A stretch of DNA of 64,000 nt from Calamus simplicifolius (taxonomy: Eukaryota > Streptophyta > Magnoliopsida > Arecales > Arecaceae). How positions within the stretch are numbered: position 1 is the first letter of the stretch; every line of letters begins with the position of its first letter. Shown piece by piece: positions 9,139 through 22,600 of the stretch. The notes below the pieces were generated by a model, which was given only the letters and a program-made list of their open reading frames with translations, was not told where the DNA came from and searched no databases. The position numbers and the translations under genes were made by a program. The stretch is from contig UESW01004559.1 of the NCBI GenBank assembly GCA_900491605.1, positions 264,582 to 328,581 on the forward strand, read 5' to 3'.

Positions 9139-10686
9139 TTCTAAGGAAGTTACCCGCGCATTAAATGGTTTGGTCACGCATTAACTAACTCTAACCAGAA
9201 AAAATGGTCGGTGTAATAAAGGAGATTTAGAAAGAAGTGAGAAGAAAGACAGAAGTTTTTGTACACAGACTCCAGTAGCCAGGTTTTTCAGCCTCGAAGC
9301 TGAAATATTTTCTTTCGACCGGGGAAGAAAGAGAGTTCTTCTTGCACAGATGAAATGCAACGTAAAATGGCGCTAGGATGGAGGGAAAGGGCATTTTCAT
9401 CCGCACGCTAATTTTAAAAAAAAGCGAACTGCTTTAAATGGCCGTCACGTTCAGAACGTAACATCAAAGCAAAGCCATAGAGCCCGACAGGTCATCCACG
9501 TAGGAGTCACGTGGACCAATCAGAAGAGGCGGTGCAGCCCACGTAGACCTTGCTGCACTGGGAGCGGTGTACAAAGTCTTTTCCTTAGGAAAAGTTTTGT
9601 GCACCGAACTCGGATGTGATGCAGCGTGCCAAAAGTAAAAATATATTTTTTAAAAACTTTAACGCAGGCATTCATCGTGAGTTAATGGTCGTGTACAATG
9701 CAACTTCTGCTACGTACAAATTATGCATATAAAGTTATGATACATAAAAAAATAATTTTATTGTGCATGATTATATAAATATACGGCCAATTATTGTGCA
9801 CGATACGCATGATTTGTGCCCATGTAGTGCACAAAGACCTTTTCTTCCTCCAATTAAACAAAATTTCAAGAAGAACTTCGAGAAACGATGGCATGACATC
9901 AAGAGAAGAAATGTTTTGTGTTGGAGCTTTTTTTTTTTTTTTAAATAACTTTTATGTATGTATGGATGTACATGTATGTCTATACGAAGTGTTAGTGAAT
10001 AAAATAAATCAACCCATACCATGTAACAACAAATATAAGCCAAATTAACGTGTGAAAACAGCAGACTCAAATTGATTGCGGGATACAACCACGCGTGTCA
10101 TCTTTGTTACACCATGTACGCTTTGCAATAGGATCGTTTTGCAGCAATATGTTTCACTTTTGATGGTGGGATGGCTATGCCCCTTGGTGCCTACCATCAT
10201 AAGTGGATGGTTACCCCGGGAATAATTGCATAACAAGACATGGAATCTTGTCTACAAAGTTAAATTATATATATATATATAAAGTAATTTTAGGATGACA
10301 AATTTTGGACTTCTTTTGTAGAATGTGTGTCTAATCTGATTGGCATGGATATTTAATTTACATAACACGCATATATTGTAAAAAAAAAATATCGGAATAA
10401 ATTAAGATGCAAAAGTGTGTAAAATATGCTTAAAACATCACAATGAAATTCATTTTAAAAATAATTTTATAATGAAATTTGTTTATAAATAAATTCTTAT
10501 GTTTGGCTAACTATATGAAAATTTATGGAATTAAAATGAAATTTTGAATTTGAAACAATAAAAATTGAATTCGATATTTTAACTGATTTTTTTATTTAAT
10601 AATTAGTTGAAAATAGTAATATAATGATTTGAGAATCATTATATTAATTATATTTTCAAATTATATTTAATTATGTTGATTATAAT
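9139..10686. other. Intergenic DNA without a recognised gene
   Basis: Mostly AT-rich. It contains an imperfect hairpin at 9566-9605 (ggtgtacaaagtcttttcc against ggaaaagttttgtgcacc) and homopolymer runs. ORFs here are short and lack similarity that I recognise. Confidence 0.6.
9566..9605. repeat. Imperfect hairpin, ~19-bp arms
   Basis: Left arm ggtgtacaaagtcttttcc pairs with the right arm ggaaaagttttgtgcacc with few mismatches. It could be the terminal part of a small DNA transposon, but no partner end was found. Confidence 0.7.
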
Positions 10687-11046
10687 ATGTTACGGTGGAT
10701 ATGTGGTAAAACTTTAAATGATATAATTAGAAATAAATATACGAGAAATAATAAGAGTAGCCCCAATTGAAAATAAAATAAGAGAAAATCGATTATGGTA
10801 GTTTGGACATATACAATTAAAACCTTTAAATGTTTCAATTAGAACGAGTGATCATAATTCACGATAATAATAGAGGTAGATGTAGACCTAAACTAACATT
10901 AATAAAAATAATTAAAAAAGATATAACTATTTGTAATTTGGATATCGATGTAATCCTAAATAGAAGAGAGTGAAGGAAGCATATTTATATAACCAACCCT
11001 ATGTAATTGGAAAAAGGTTTAGATGAGTTGAGTTGAGTTGAGTATA
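10687..11046 (+). mobile_element. LINE 3' fragment with (GAGTT)n tail
   Basis: Degenerate but recognisable 3' end of a plant L1-type LINE. It opens with a decayed MLRWMCGKT-like stretch, passes through an ENRLRWFGH-like segment near 10.79 kb and a RGRGRPKLT-like segment near 10.87 kb, and ends with ataaccaaccctatgtaatt and a tail of gagtt repeats. It has many stops and is not functional. Confidence 0.8.
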
Positions 11047-13150
11047 ATATATTAAACTATAATCATTAATAAAACATTATTAAATATTTAGCTTACACAT
11101 AATTGAATATAATAATGAATGTAATATCACAATTGAAATAAGTATTTATAATTACTATAATAATAATAATTGTAATAATATAATTTATTATTCTATAATA
11201 TTATGATTATATTTAATTATATTGTGAAAATAATAATATGTTACTAGTTATAATAATATAATTGATATAAACTAACATTATAATATTATAAAATATTAAT
11301 GATAATATAGTAATAATTAATATTATTATATTGTATTATATTATGTTATCGTGCTATATATTACAATGTATTGTAGTGCAATATAATATAGTTAACATTA
11401 TGATACTTTAATGATATTAATTCTATATTGATATAATAGTATTATACTATGTATTATATTTTATAATTTATCATAATGTTACATATACATTATAACAATA
11501 CCTCGTATGGTTGAAAAAAAGGCTTAGATGAGTTGAGTTGAGTTGAGTATACATTATAATAATATTATAATATTTATTAGTATAATAATAATATATATAT
11601 CAATAATAATATCATAAACAACATTTTTGGTAAGAAGTATTGAGCTTATAATGACGTTTTTGTGCAAAAAAAAAAAAAAAAATTTCTTTTGTGCTGTGAA
11701 ATTTATTTATAAATCCTATTAAAATCAATGAAATTTACAATAAGAAGAAGTAATTCTATAATTTAGTTGTTGAGATTTCAAATTTGCGTTTTCTAATATA
11801 ACAAATTATAGATTGCAAATGAATTTTATAAAATTTATCTATTCCAAATGAGATGGTAACTATATGAATATTTTTTATGCTTAAACTAAACACTTTAATG
11901 ATCTTGACGGAATCCTCTCTAATGCTAGGATCTTGAATTCGAGATGCTTGCTCTTTAAGGTATTGAACATCTTAAATGTTTGTTCCATAAGGTATCACAT
12001 GCCTTCCAAGAAGGCAAAGAGCTTACCAATTAAATGGTTAAACAAACAACCCAAACACGATGTTGGTAGCTAAAGTACTCTCTCTTCCTTATTTCCTTCC
12101 TCTCTCTTCCATAACTTCTTTGCTATTATATAAGGGGTCGAGTTGGCCATAAATTTAATAGATCTTCTTGATATAAAATTTTCACTTAACATCTTAGAAA
12201 AATAGCGACCATATGGGCAGTGCCATGTCAAAAAATACTGTTGCATGTAATTTTCATCCGCATATTGCAAACAAGATCCAAGGAAGTTGCATGTATACTG
12301 CATGAATGTAATAGAGTGATGTCCAAGAGCGTGGATTGATTAAAAGCCTTATGTTATTGAGACATAATTTACTTGTTTTAATTGCTAAAAAGGAAGTGAG
12401 GCGATACATTTACGCATCCCATTTACAAGAGGAAAGTAAATTAATACTTACACATGCACCTAATGTATTGCGTGTACAAAACTATTATGCATGATGCTCT
12501 ATTGATGTAGGTGGTGAGTACTAAAATTTCTACATAAATAAATTTAATAAGCGTGTTGCTTATTTCTCCCTTTACAAGCATGCAAGAGGATTCAACCATG
12601 GATATCTAATAAAATTGATAAAAATATGCATCCATATATTAACCCCTTGTCTCACGCACAAAAAAAAAAAAAAAGTGATCATTAAAAGCATGATCCAAAG
12701 TAGCTAAAATTTCAAACATCAAGCCACCTCTTCCTTTTGGATCAATCAAATTCACTGTACATTAATTGTTAATCACCTAAAAGATAAGATCCTTGCGCTT
12801 ATTGTTCACCATCAATTGAACATTAGAAATTTTGTTTTAACAATGATCTCGTAGGCTTTTTTTTTTTTTTTTTCCTTTCTTGCTAATAAAAATAACATTA
12901 CATATTAAAAAAAAAACTATTGAAGACAAAAGCTACCATGGGTCACTAATCATTCTCATTTATTGAGAATTAATTAGTTTTGTGGATCGGCAAGTCACTA
13001 GAAAATAATTATAAACAAATAAATACGATATAAGAATTAAAATGTAACATTAAAAAAAAAAAAACAAAACTTTAGGCAAGCAAAACCAATACACATAATG
13101 CCTATCAAATAAAATCAGGAGAAAAATATAAACATAAACCACTTGCAAAG
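11047..13150. other. AT-rich intergenic DNA
   Basis: Long runs of TAATAT-type sequence from 11.05 to 11.6 kb, then unique AT-rich sequence with A and T homopolymers. No gene or RNA gene recognised, apart from the LINE tail listed at 11512. Confidence 0.6.
11512..11550 (+). mobile_element. Very short LINE 3' tail
   Basis: The segment ending gatgagttgagttgagttga matches the tail of the fragment at 10687-11046. It is probably an extreme 5'-truncated insertion of the same LINE family. Confidence 0.65.
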
Positions 13151-13260
13151 GAGATGGACAGCTCCAGCTCGATTGGGTCAGCCACTGGGTCAGCTCGGGT
13201 TCGGATCAAATGCAACAGGTCCAGCGATGTGGTCAAGTGGTCAACCCGGCCTACCGTTCA

Positions 13261-13400
13261 TGGGCATTTTCGTCATTTGGTGAACCTATATAATTCCTTG
13301 AAATCCACTCCTAGAGTTCTCGCGAGCGGCGGCCCATCTGCAGTTCGAGCGGGTTTGTGTCACTCTTCCCCCCAAAGCCACATCAAAACCCTAATCCCCG
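13261..13400 (+). promoter_or_regulatory. POL5-like gene promoter: TATA box, site II and telo-box
   Basis: A TATA-like ctatataat lies at 13286-13294, ggccca (reverse of site II TGGGCC) at 13331-13336, and a telo-box aaaccctaa at 13386-13394. Telo-box plus site II is an established combination in plant ribosomal-protein and ribosome-biogenesis promoters. That fits a nucleolar MYBBP1A/POL5 product. Assignment to this gene is by position only. Confidence 0.6.
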
Positions 13401-13486
13401 TAACCAGCGAACTCGTATCCTTTAAACCCTCGACTAGGGAGATATCCTCTCGATCTCCATCTCCTTTGCAAGGCTTCTTCTTCGTG

Positions 13487-13650
13487 GTAATCCCTCTCCT
13501 CTTTATCCGCGAGTAATTTGGTTTCGCGCGACGGCAGAGCTTCTTTGATTCGCTCTGACGTTTTCTTTAAATTTTTCTCTCTCTGTTTTTTTTTTTTTTT
13601 TCTGGTTCTTATGGCATAAGATCCGGATATAGTTCTTTTTCCTTCCTTAG
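13487..13650 (+). other. Possible 5' UTR intron of the POL5-like gene
   Basis: A donor-like gtaatccc after cttcgtg near 13486 and an acceptor ccttccttag at 13650, preceded by a long T tract (13588-13602), fit a leader intron just before ATG 13684. RNA evidence would be needed to be sure. Confidence 0.4.
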
Positions 13651-13683
13651 GATTTGGTCGCAAGAAATTACTTCTTGGCTCAA

Positions 13684-16600
13684 ATGGGCAGCAAGAAGAG
13701 GCCTTCCGGCTCCGTAGAATATTTAGACAGCGAGGAAAACGCCCTGTTGGCGGGTATAGTCCAGAATCTGTAAAACCGAAAAAAGGTAGAATCCTTGATG
13801 AGAAGAGTGAGGCCGAGGGTGCTTCCCCTCCGGCAATCTCTTTATCTTTGAAATCCATGGAAAGAAAGAAGAAGAGGAAAGCGATGGACAAGGAAAGGCA
13901 CGGACTTCATTATGAAAACAAGGAGCAGTCGAAAACTCAGAAGTCTAGTGAATGCCCTCTTGAGGATCAGACTTCCTTGCCTTCTCTGTTGCCGAGTAAC
14001 CTGCCTGGCTTCCACATTGATATATTTAGGAATCTGTCATCTCCGGATTCATCCATCAGGGAAGCGGCTGCAGAGAAATTGGTTGCAGAGCTGCGTGAAG
14101 TTCAGAAGGCATATGAGAAGCTAGAGAAGAATAAGGAAGAGGATAACGGATCAGTTCAACTGGAAGCTGAGAAAGATGATGGGATGGAACACTGCGCGCC
14201 TTCTTTGAGATATGCTATTCGTCGTCTTATCCGAGGAGTGTCTTCTTCAAGGGAGGTATGATAATTTGGTTTTGTTTCCTATCGCTAGCTTATTATGTGG
14301 CTCGAACTCTTGCCATTACATTATAATATATCATTTTTCTGCTTCCAAGCTAGCTCAATCGCTCATTCCTTTGCAATTGTATCTGTTAGAGGATCCTTAA
14401 ATTAAAGAACCATTAACTCATAGGCATAATGAGATTAGGAAGAATGAATGTGTGGATCTTATGCCATGATTTCTGGTGAAATTTATGAGCTATTTCTTGC
14501 TAATAACTGGCCTTTTGCAGATTATCGAGAAGAAAAGTTGGAAAGGCATTGTTTCTTGAAAAATCATTATGTAACAAAATATGCCTATAGTGTCTATTCT
14601 AGGTAATGATTCATTTTAAATAAGTGCAAAGTTATGTGAATGCAACCAACATGTAAACCATATACCATGTTGTGACAACGAACAAATCTACACTGGAAAT
14701 GACCAAGCTCAGATCTCATTTATGCATTCATTTGTGACTAGGAAGACATTGCGACACTGATACATTGCTCATATACAACTTGATTGGTGCTTCAAGAATG
14801 CATTCAATGTGGTCAGTTAAGGCATCAAGCTGTAGACATCTGAATCCAGGCACAAAAAATGCATCTCTTTAATTTTGGATCATCTACAATATGGCTTCTC
14901 AACCAACGTACTATGGACAGTTAATTAGATAAGGTGATGGTAAATTTGCTGGGAACTTTTATTTTTGTGAGACATATGTCAAAATGTTAAGCAAGTGCTC
15001 AATTACTAGCTGTGGTTTAATGAAGCAAGTTATTGTAATAGCTTAAAAGTTAGATTGTTGCTCTAGGTAGTATTTGGATGTCAAAAGTTATTATAGGAAT
15101 AGAAATATGAATTCTCCAGGAATAGCTTATTTCCCTTGTTATTCCAAATTTTTGTTTGGTTTGAAATTCGGTATTCTACCTTATTTTAGTGCAATTAATG
15201 CAGTGTTATTCCAAATGGTGTTTGGATGACAAGAGAATAAGTCTGTATTCCATTAGGAATAGATGAAGATTTTTTTAGAAATTTCAAAAATACCCCTGAC
15301 TAAATGATAAGGATGGAAATGGATTATCAATTTCTTTATTAATGTAGTTACTTAAATAAATTATTTTTTATTAATTAATTTATTATTATGATCTATTAAA
15401 AGTTTGTATGTTATGTACATATATTAGTAATGGTTAGCAAGAGAAAAGTGAATTACTAATATATGTTATGTACATATATTAGTAATGGTTAGCAAGAGAA
15501 AAGTGGATTATGTACATATATTAGGCTTCTGGAAACCTAGCCTCGGGAAAGAAGACGAGAAGGGATCGAGTAGAATGGCCGTTGAATCAAAGAGCGGGTA
15601 ATAGTCAAGTTTTTTTCCAACTGCTGCCCTTGGAATATGGTAAGTGGGATAGGGCTATTCCAAGGGGGAGCATGGAATACGAATTCCAGAATAAGGACGT
15701 TTGATCGGAATACCGATTCCTAGGGGGCCCATCAACTTTTTTTTCGTCTGTTTGGGGAATAGCATGGAATAAGGCCCTATTCCAGTCAAGAATAGGGCAT
15801 CCAAACACTACCCTAGGGTCTTTCTTGCTGTTTAGGCTTTTGTTTTGTAGTTTAGTTCCTGGCATCATTATTAACGAAGTGCTTTTCAAAGAGTCAATTA
15901 TCAAATTTTAAAATGATGTAATCATTTTATACCTATATATTTGAAATAGTTAACATGCTGTAAAATTCATCCATTCATAAGGTTGAAATCCATAATGCTT
16001 ATGTAACTGCTTACTCTTAGATGCATCCTTGTTGAAGCCTGCTCAGGTCTCAGTTGCTTGTGCAATTATATTTTTAGTTTCACTGCCTAGCGGGCAACAA
16101 AGGAGCTATCGAGGCCCTCTAGGCAGGTTAATCTTTAATTACTTTTGATTAACTGGGCTGGGCAGCTGTAAATATTAGGTGCTCTAATGGGTGAGTTAGT
16201 CATGCTCCCTCATCTCTGTTTTGGTATCTGAAAACTGACTTAGCTATAATCTGCAGCGCTAAGATTTGCTAATTCTCCATGAGTTGCTTTTTTCCAACTT
16301 CATGTTCATTGTCATGTGGTAGATTTTTTTTTACTTATTAGAATTATCGAGTTCTTGTTGCATTTATTTGTGTTATTTATATATACATATATTGGCTGGG
16401 GCCGCGCGGGCGGGGGTGTGTTGGTTTACAAAATACTGGTCTTGAAGGACAAAATTAAAATTTTCCTTAGTTTATCTTCCCCCCCCCCCCCCCCCCCTTT
16501 TTTCTTTGCTCTATTTATAATTATGATTTTATGCAAGTATATGCAGCACTAGTGACAGGACACATGTAGTGAATGCTTGGGGGAAGAGAAACCAATTTGT

Positions 16601-19600
16601 TTATGAGTTGAATCTGAAAGTTTGGCTGACAGATTAGAGAAAGGGATAGAGGCCAACTTTTAAGAAAGAGGTTATTGAGAAAGGAGGAAGTGTCGATGTG
16701 AGAAAGGTAATGATAGGTGGAATCAAGATAAATATTTTCTGATTTTGAAACCGTCATTCTTATATATTATACCTATGACTTGGTTATTTTTAGTTCTTTG
16801 AATGAAACCTGCCTGTATGTCCATTTGTGCACTTAGGCTAAAGCCTGCATTTGGTCCAAGGGCAGCGTCATCATGGCCTTTACATAGTGTAACAGGTCAT
16901 CTTAGACAACATTATTGTTGGCAAGATTCATGGGATGGGTATTATTAGCAACTGTTTTGTATTGAAATAGCTTGATGGAAGAGTATAGGTCAGCATGTAG
17001 TAGATACATCTAACTCAAAGTCTATCTTATTTGATTCAGATGGGATTGTTATTATTTTGTTATCCTCCCCTCCCTTAAATGCACAAACCCTTGCTTAGCT
17101 GCTGCTTCTTGTTTTTGCTTCTATCATTTTATGCAATGTTTATTTGTATAAATTATTAATTTATATGCTATATTTCTTGAGAATGTGTAAGCATATGCAA
17201 AAGACGTAGTTATTAATCTGCAATATTCTGTCTTTAATAGAGTATAACTTAGGATGTAGGATTTGTCTGAAAGGTCAGGATTGTTGTTTGAATTTTTCCT
17301 TTTTCCTAAATTATCTTGCCATTTTATGCTATGTCCTTCAATAGTGCCCACCTCCTCCCTTGCCACTCTGTGCTAACATATGGGATGATGCGACAAATGT
17401 TCTGCCCTCTGACCAGTGTGAGCACATTGCAAGAAACATAATCCATGATTGTTCATGAGTGAAATAGGCATCTGCTTTTTTGATGAATCCTTGGTCACCT
17501 TTATTCCATACTTACCATTCAATACTTTTCTTTTCTTTTCTTTCTTTTTTCTTTTTGGGTGAGGGGGACTGACTGGTAGATATATGAATTAAGTATATAC
17601 ACTTGTTATCAGTATGCAATGTTCGTAAGCTGTGTGTGAGGGGATATAACTTATTTTAATTTAAATATTCTACTTCTCCTTTGGTAATATTATTCAATTT
17701 AGAAATCATCCAAACCTTCTACTCAAGTTCAAATCAAATGAGAACTTAGACACGAGGCTTTGCAGATTTTGTTTGCTTTCTTTATCTGAAAAAGCTCTGT
17801 CAAGTATTACTGTCAGCAGATGGGTCCAACTAGTGTATCAAAGTGCCAAGACAAATCAAGCATAAGCCCTATTCACATTTATTTTAAGGATTCCAGAGTT
17901 TATTCCTACTTTTTCATATGTTGTGCTGTATTGATGCTACTAAGTAATATCTCCTTTAATTTCTTAAGGAAATTAAGTCAAGAAAATAGTACCTTATCCA
18001 AAATGTGAGAGAAAGGTGATATTAGTGATATCCAGTTTTCCTGAAAGTTGTATTTTCATGATGCTTATCCAAATCTACATGGTGTGTGCATCTCACTAAT
18101 GGATTTCAATTCATGCTGAAACACAAAATGCCTCTCACTATGCAAACTGTATTAGAAATTTATTGCATTGCATTATTGTCTGGATCTTTTGTCCATCATC
18201 TTTTGATTAAATTTCATATCTTGTTCATAAGAAATAGATTTTTGCCATGGCTGGTAAAATAAACTAACAATGCTTTTATTTGATGCTTCAAATGAAAATT
18301 AGTTCAATATATAGTTCACTGCATCATTTTGGAAGGTTGAAAGTCCTATTATTTTGTTATGCTTTTTATACCATGATCAACTGTTGGAAATTTGCTGGGA
18401 ATTAATTACTATCCTTTGTGATCATTGCTTGTTATACAGTTTGCAAGACAAGGGTTTGCATTGGGGTTAACAGCTGTGGTTGGGGCAATTTGTACAATTG
18501 AAGTGGAATCAGTGATGAAATTGATAGTTCATTTGTTGGAAATTTCATCTTCCATGAAGGGTCAGGTAGTGCTTAAAACACATTCATGGAATGGAAGCAA
18601 ATAATTTCCTGGTCTCCCTTTCTTTTAATTTTGAGTATATTTTGATTGTATCATAGGAAGCTAGAGATTGCCTTTTGGGTCAACTGTTTGCTTATGGAGC
18701 CCTCGCTAGATCAGGAAGAATTGCTTCAGAGTGGCTTCTGGATAGCAGGACATCACTTGTAAAGGATTTTACAAGTCATGTCATTTCACTTGCAGGCAAG
18801 AAGAGATATTTAAGTGAGCCAGCTGTTGCAATCATTTTGGAAATGGTTGAGAAGGTATATTTTATTTTATTGTCCTGATTCTTAACAGAAATCACTTTGC
18901 TATATTGCTGGTTGTTTTGAATTGATAGAAGGGGTGCTTGCAAGTTATTCCTTGATGCTTATGTTAATGTTAACTATGCTTGCTGTCTTGTTCCTTTGGT
19001 CCTTCAGTCCTTGATTGTCATAAAGGGAAAACATTATAGTTATCTTCTCTAGGCTACCGACTTTCGATAACATTGTATGTTATCAAGGTTATTGGGCGTA
19101 TTATATCGTATTGGTACCAAATTGGTATGCAGTATAGGAGGTGTACTGAGTATTGATATGCAGAATTGACCTCTATATCAGGCATATCGATGCTCTATGC
19201 CAAGATGACCCCATACATGGTATGCCGAACTGACCCTTGTGCTGGGTATGCTAACACTGTGCCAAGATGTCGTAGTACGAGGTTTGGTACTAAGATCACA
19301 AACCTTGTTCAATAATATATCTGCAGCTTGCTCTTGGCTGATCTGGTTGCATTGATTGGTGTTGAGGGGCTCTGTACCACTTATCTTGCTTATTAGAGCG
19401 CTATATTCCAACAAATTCCTAAATGGGTTATCCCTCTTCGGTAGAAACGTTGAAAAGACTGTTGTTAGCATTGTCTGATGGACCAATTGAGATTTTATTA
19501 GTAGTCTTCTCGTTATTGGACTCAGCTTTATATCTGCTTAGTTTGATTTTTGGCTTGCGTCACTTATCTGCTGTTTAGGAGTATTGATTTGGCATTAATT

Positions 19601-22600
19601 ATAACATGCTGGCAAATCTCCAATTGTATAATCACATCCAGCAGCTTGAAGCTGAACCAAAAGCACAATTAGTTTGGTGTAAATGATATTGAAAAACTCA
19701 ATAACCTGGTCTGATTATTTTATAGTAATTGGATATGGATCCAAATTAAGTTTTGATAACCTTATTGGATTGAAGTTGGATATATAATAGGATTTTATTT
19801 CTTATTTGATCAAACTTGGGTGTAGCTATATTCGAGTTTGAAAACCCAATAACCTGAATGCTTATACACAAACTATATATAGTACATTTTGGATTTATGC
19901 CCTTTTTTTCACACATGCTCTCATTAACTCTCACCCACTTCTATTTGATTTCCAAAATCCCAGCCAACACTTAGATTTAAGTTATATTTTAATCTGACTA
20001 ACATAAATAAAAAATCGATCTGTTTCAAAATTGATCATTTTTTCCCTCAAAGCCAATCATATACTTGCCATATGGTGTGCTTTTGCTACCACAACCTGCT
20101 ATAGATTCACTATATATGGAGGGGTATTGTGATAAGAGTCTTCTTAGTTTTGGAAGTTGTTCACTATTTGCTAATTGTCCCACTAAAACCATGTGCCGAA
20201 TTGAACCTAAAAAAAACTTGAATAGTACTATTGATCAAGTTTGGATCTTGCTCATTTTAATGGATTTGAACTCAGTTCTGATTTCTGAACTTGATTTTCG
20301 TAGAGTTCAAACGGTAAAATGAACATGCAATAGCAAAACCACACATTGCTTAAATTTTAACTGCTGCTACTCTAGTTATGTTTTCCAAATTCCATGTTGT
20401 TGATGTCGTTTCTTATTAGATTGCTGTGTTTGTATTTCAATCTAGAAATTTAGTTAGATCTGATGATTTTTCCTTCTAGTCTCACAGTTACCTGCAAAAG
20501 CTTTATTGAGCCAAGTTCTTAAAGCTCCTGGCATGCATGAGCGGTTTGAGAAAGCTGCTGAAGATGGAGATCCAGATGCCTTGTTCTTAGCTTTGAGGTT
20601 GCAAGAAAGAGTACATGACAGTGATATGTTTGGCAAGCTCCTTCCATATCCATTCAGTCCTGACAGCTTCTTTACTCGAGATCATCTGTTATATCTTGCT
20701 CCTTGTTTCAAGGTTAGATCTTTAGTTTGTCATTTATTTGCACTTCAGGTGGAGAAGAGATTTCTTTTATCAAGCTGTTGTTCCTTTGACAGATTTTTTT
20801 TATTTTTTATTTTATTTTAAACTATGCTTTTGAGGGAGGTATCTTCAACTTTGTGTTATGTATTTGGGTGCTCAGATATTTATAAGTTTTGCAAGAGATG
20901 ACAGGAAATACCATGAAATCTAAAAAATATTTAAGGATGATTGCTTTATATCACTTTTCCTGTTTAAATTGTGGTTAAATTTTGACACTGGCTATGCAGG
21001 AATCTACCTTCTGTCTGCCACGTGTACATAGTCTTTGGCCTTTGGTTGTAAATTTGCTTGCACCAGAATCAGCATCGCACGATGAAGATGCTGCAGCAAG
21101 TTCATCTAGTAAGAAACAAAAGAGGAGCACAGAAAGGATCTCTGTTGGGGATGTTGCCAAAAATACTCAATGTTTCTGTGAGGTTGTTGTCGAAGGATCA
21201 CTTCTTTTGTCATCTCATGACAGGAAACATTTGGCATTAAGTGTTTTGCTTCTTGTTCTGCCAAGGTTGGCAGTGTCGTGCATTGAAGCTGTTATATCTA
21301 AAAAGCTTGTGCACTGTTTAATGGACATCGTTTCAAACAAGGTTACCTGGTTGCACAATGCTGCTCAGCTTTTTCTGAAGGAATTACTAAACTGGGTTGG
21401 GGATGATGATGAGCGGCGTGTTGCAGTTATTTGTCCCTGCAGAAACACAGCAATGGTAGATTTGATTCTATCACAAGGACACAGACAGTCAAGAAGCTGG
21501 TTTCCAAATTCAATACTGGACCAGGTTGCCTGCTTTTTGTGCATAAATTAATGAGCTTGTTTCTAGATGAAGGAGCCCTTGCAGATGAACCATCTGATCA
21601 AAGTCAGACCACAGATGAAAATGCAGAAATGGCCTCAATAGAAGATAAGGAGACTTCATTATCAGGGAATGCAGACTTCTTGAAGAACTGGGTTGTAGAA
21701 ACCATGCCTCGTGTTTTGAAAAATTTAAAATTGGATTCTAACGCAAAGTCTTGGGTGCATACAGAAAAAGAAAAATTCATAGAAGAAAAGTTAAGTGTGC
21801 GGACTGAAATAATGAAATTCCTGGCAGTTCAGGGGTTGTTCTCTGCATCTCTAGGCACTGAAATTACATCATTTGAGTTGAAAGAGAAGTTTATATGGCC
21901 AAAAACTGATGCATCCGGTTCTTTGCGCAAGATGTGCATGGATCAGCTCCAGTTGTTATTACAAGATGCACAGAGAGGGGAGGAGGGTTCATATTTTCCA
22001 GATGGACATGAGCTTAATGATCTTGGATATTACTTTATGTGTTTTCTCAGTTCTGTGTGCAATATTCCTTCTGTTACACTCTACAGGCCCTTGAACAATG
22101 AAGACGTGAGGGCATATAAGAAGCTGCAAGCAATGGAGTCTAGACTCTCCCGTGAGGTACTTTTTAAATTCGTACTCTAAATTCCCACCCATGAGTACTT
22201 GTTAAATTCCCACTTTGAATTCCCACAGTACATAGTAAATATGGCAAATTGATGGGGTATTAGTTGGCATTTGTCCATTTCTTGTGATCAACAATATAAT
22301 GACATTTTAATTAACTAAGGTTCAGGAACTACTGATTCCGTATATGTCAGAAATATTGACAAACTGGGAAATACTCATTAGATAAATAAATTTATAATAC
22401 CTATCGTTCTGTGTTGCATGATTTTGGGCAGTTGTCATAGTAATTCTAAAGAGATGTTGAAGTCAGGCAAATTATCTATTAGTAAACAATCGATGTCTAG
22501 GCAGCTTTAAGTGTGTACTATTTCCATGAAAGGGTTTTACTTATTAGGCTCTGAAAATAAGGAATATCACAGAGTATCCTTTCTAAATTTCTCATGAACA

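Larger units (their letters stand above)
14256..18439 (+). other. Intron 1 of the POL5-like gene (4.2 kb)
   Basis: GT at 14256 and AG at 18438-18439 join codon-complete exons. It contains the MITE at 15066-15812, a C homopolymer at about 16480-16498 and AT-rich unique sequence. ORFs inside it are not conserved in any way I can see. Confidence 0.8.

Noticed and set aside
13391..13891. 166-codon minus-strand ORF
   Set aside because: It lies opposite POL5-like exon 1 and its leader and has no recognisable domain.
19060..19320. Possible SINE-like segment with ggtatgc / ggtacc words in POL5-like intron 3
   Set aside because: It looks repetitive, but no promoter boxes, tail or duplication could be shown.
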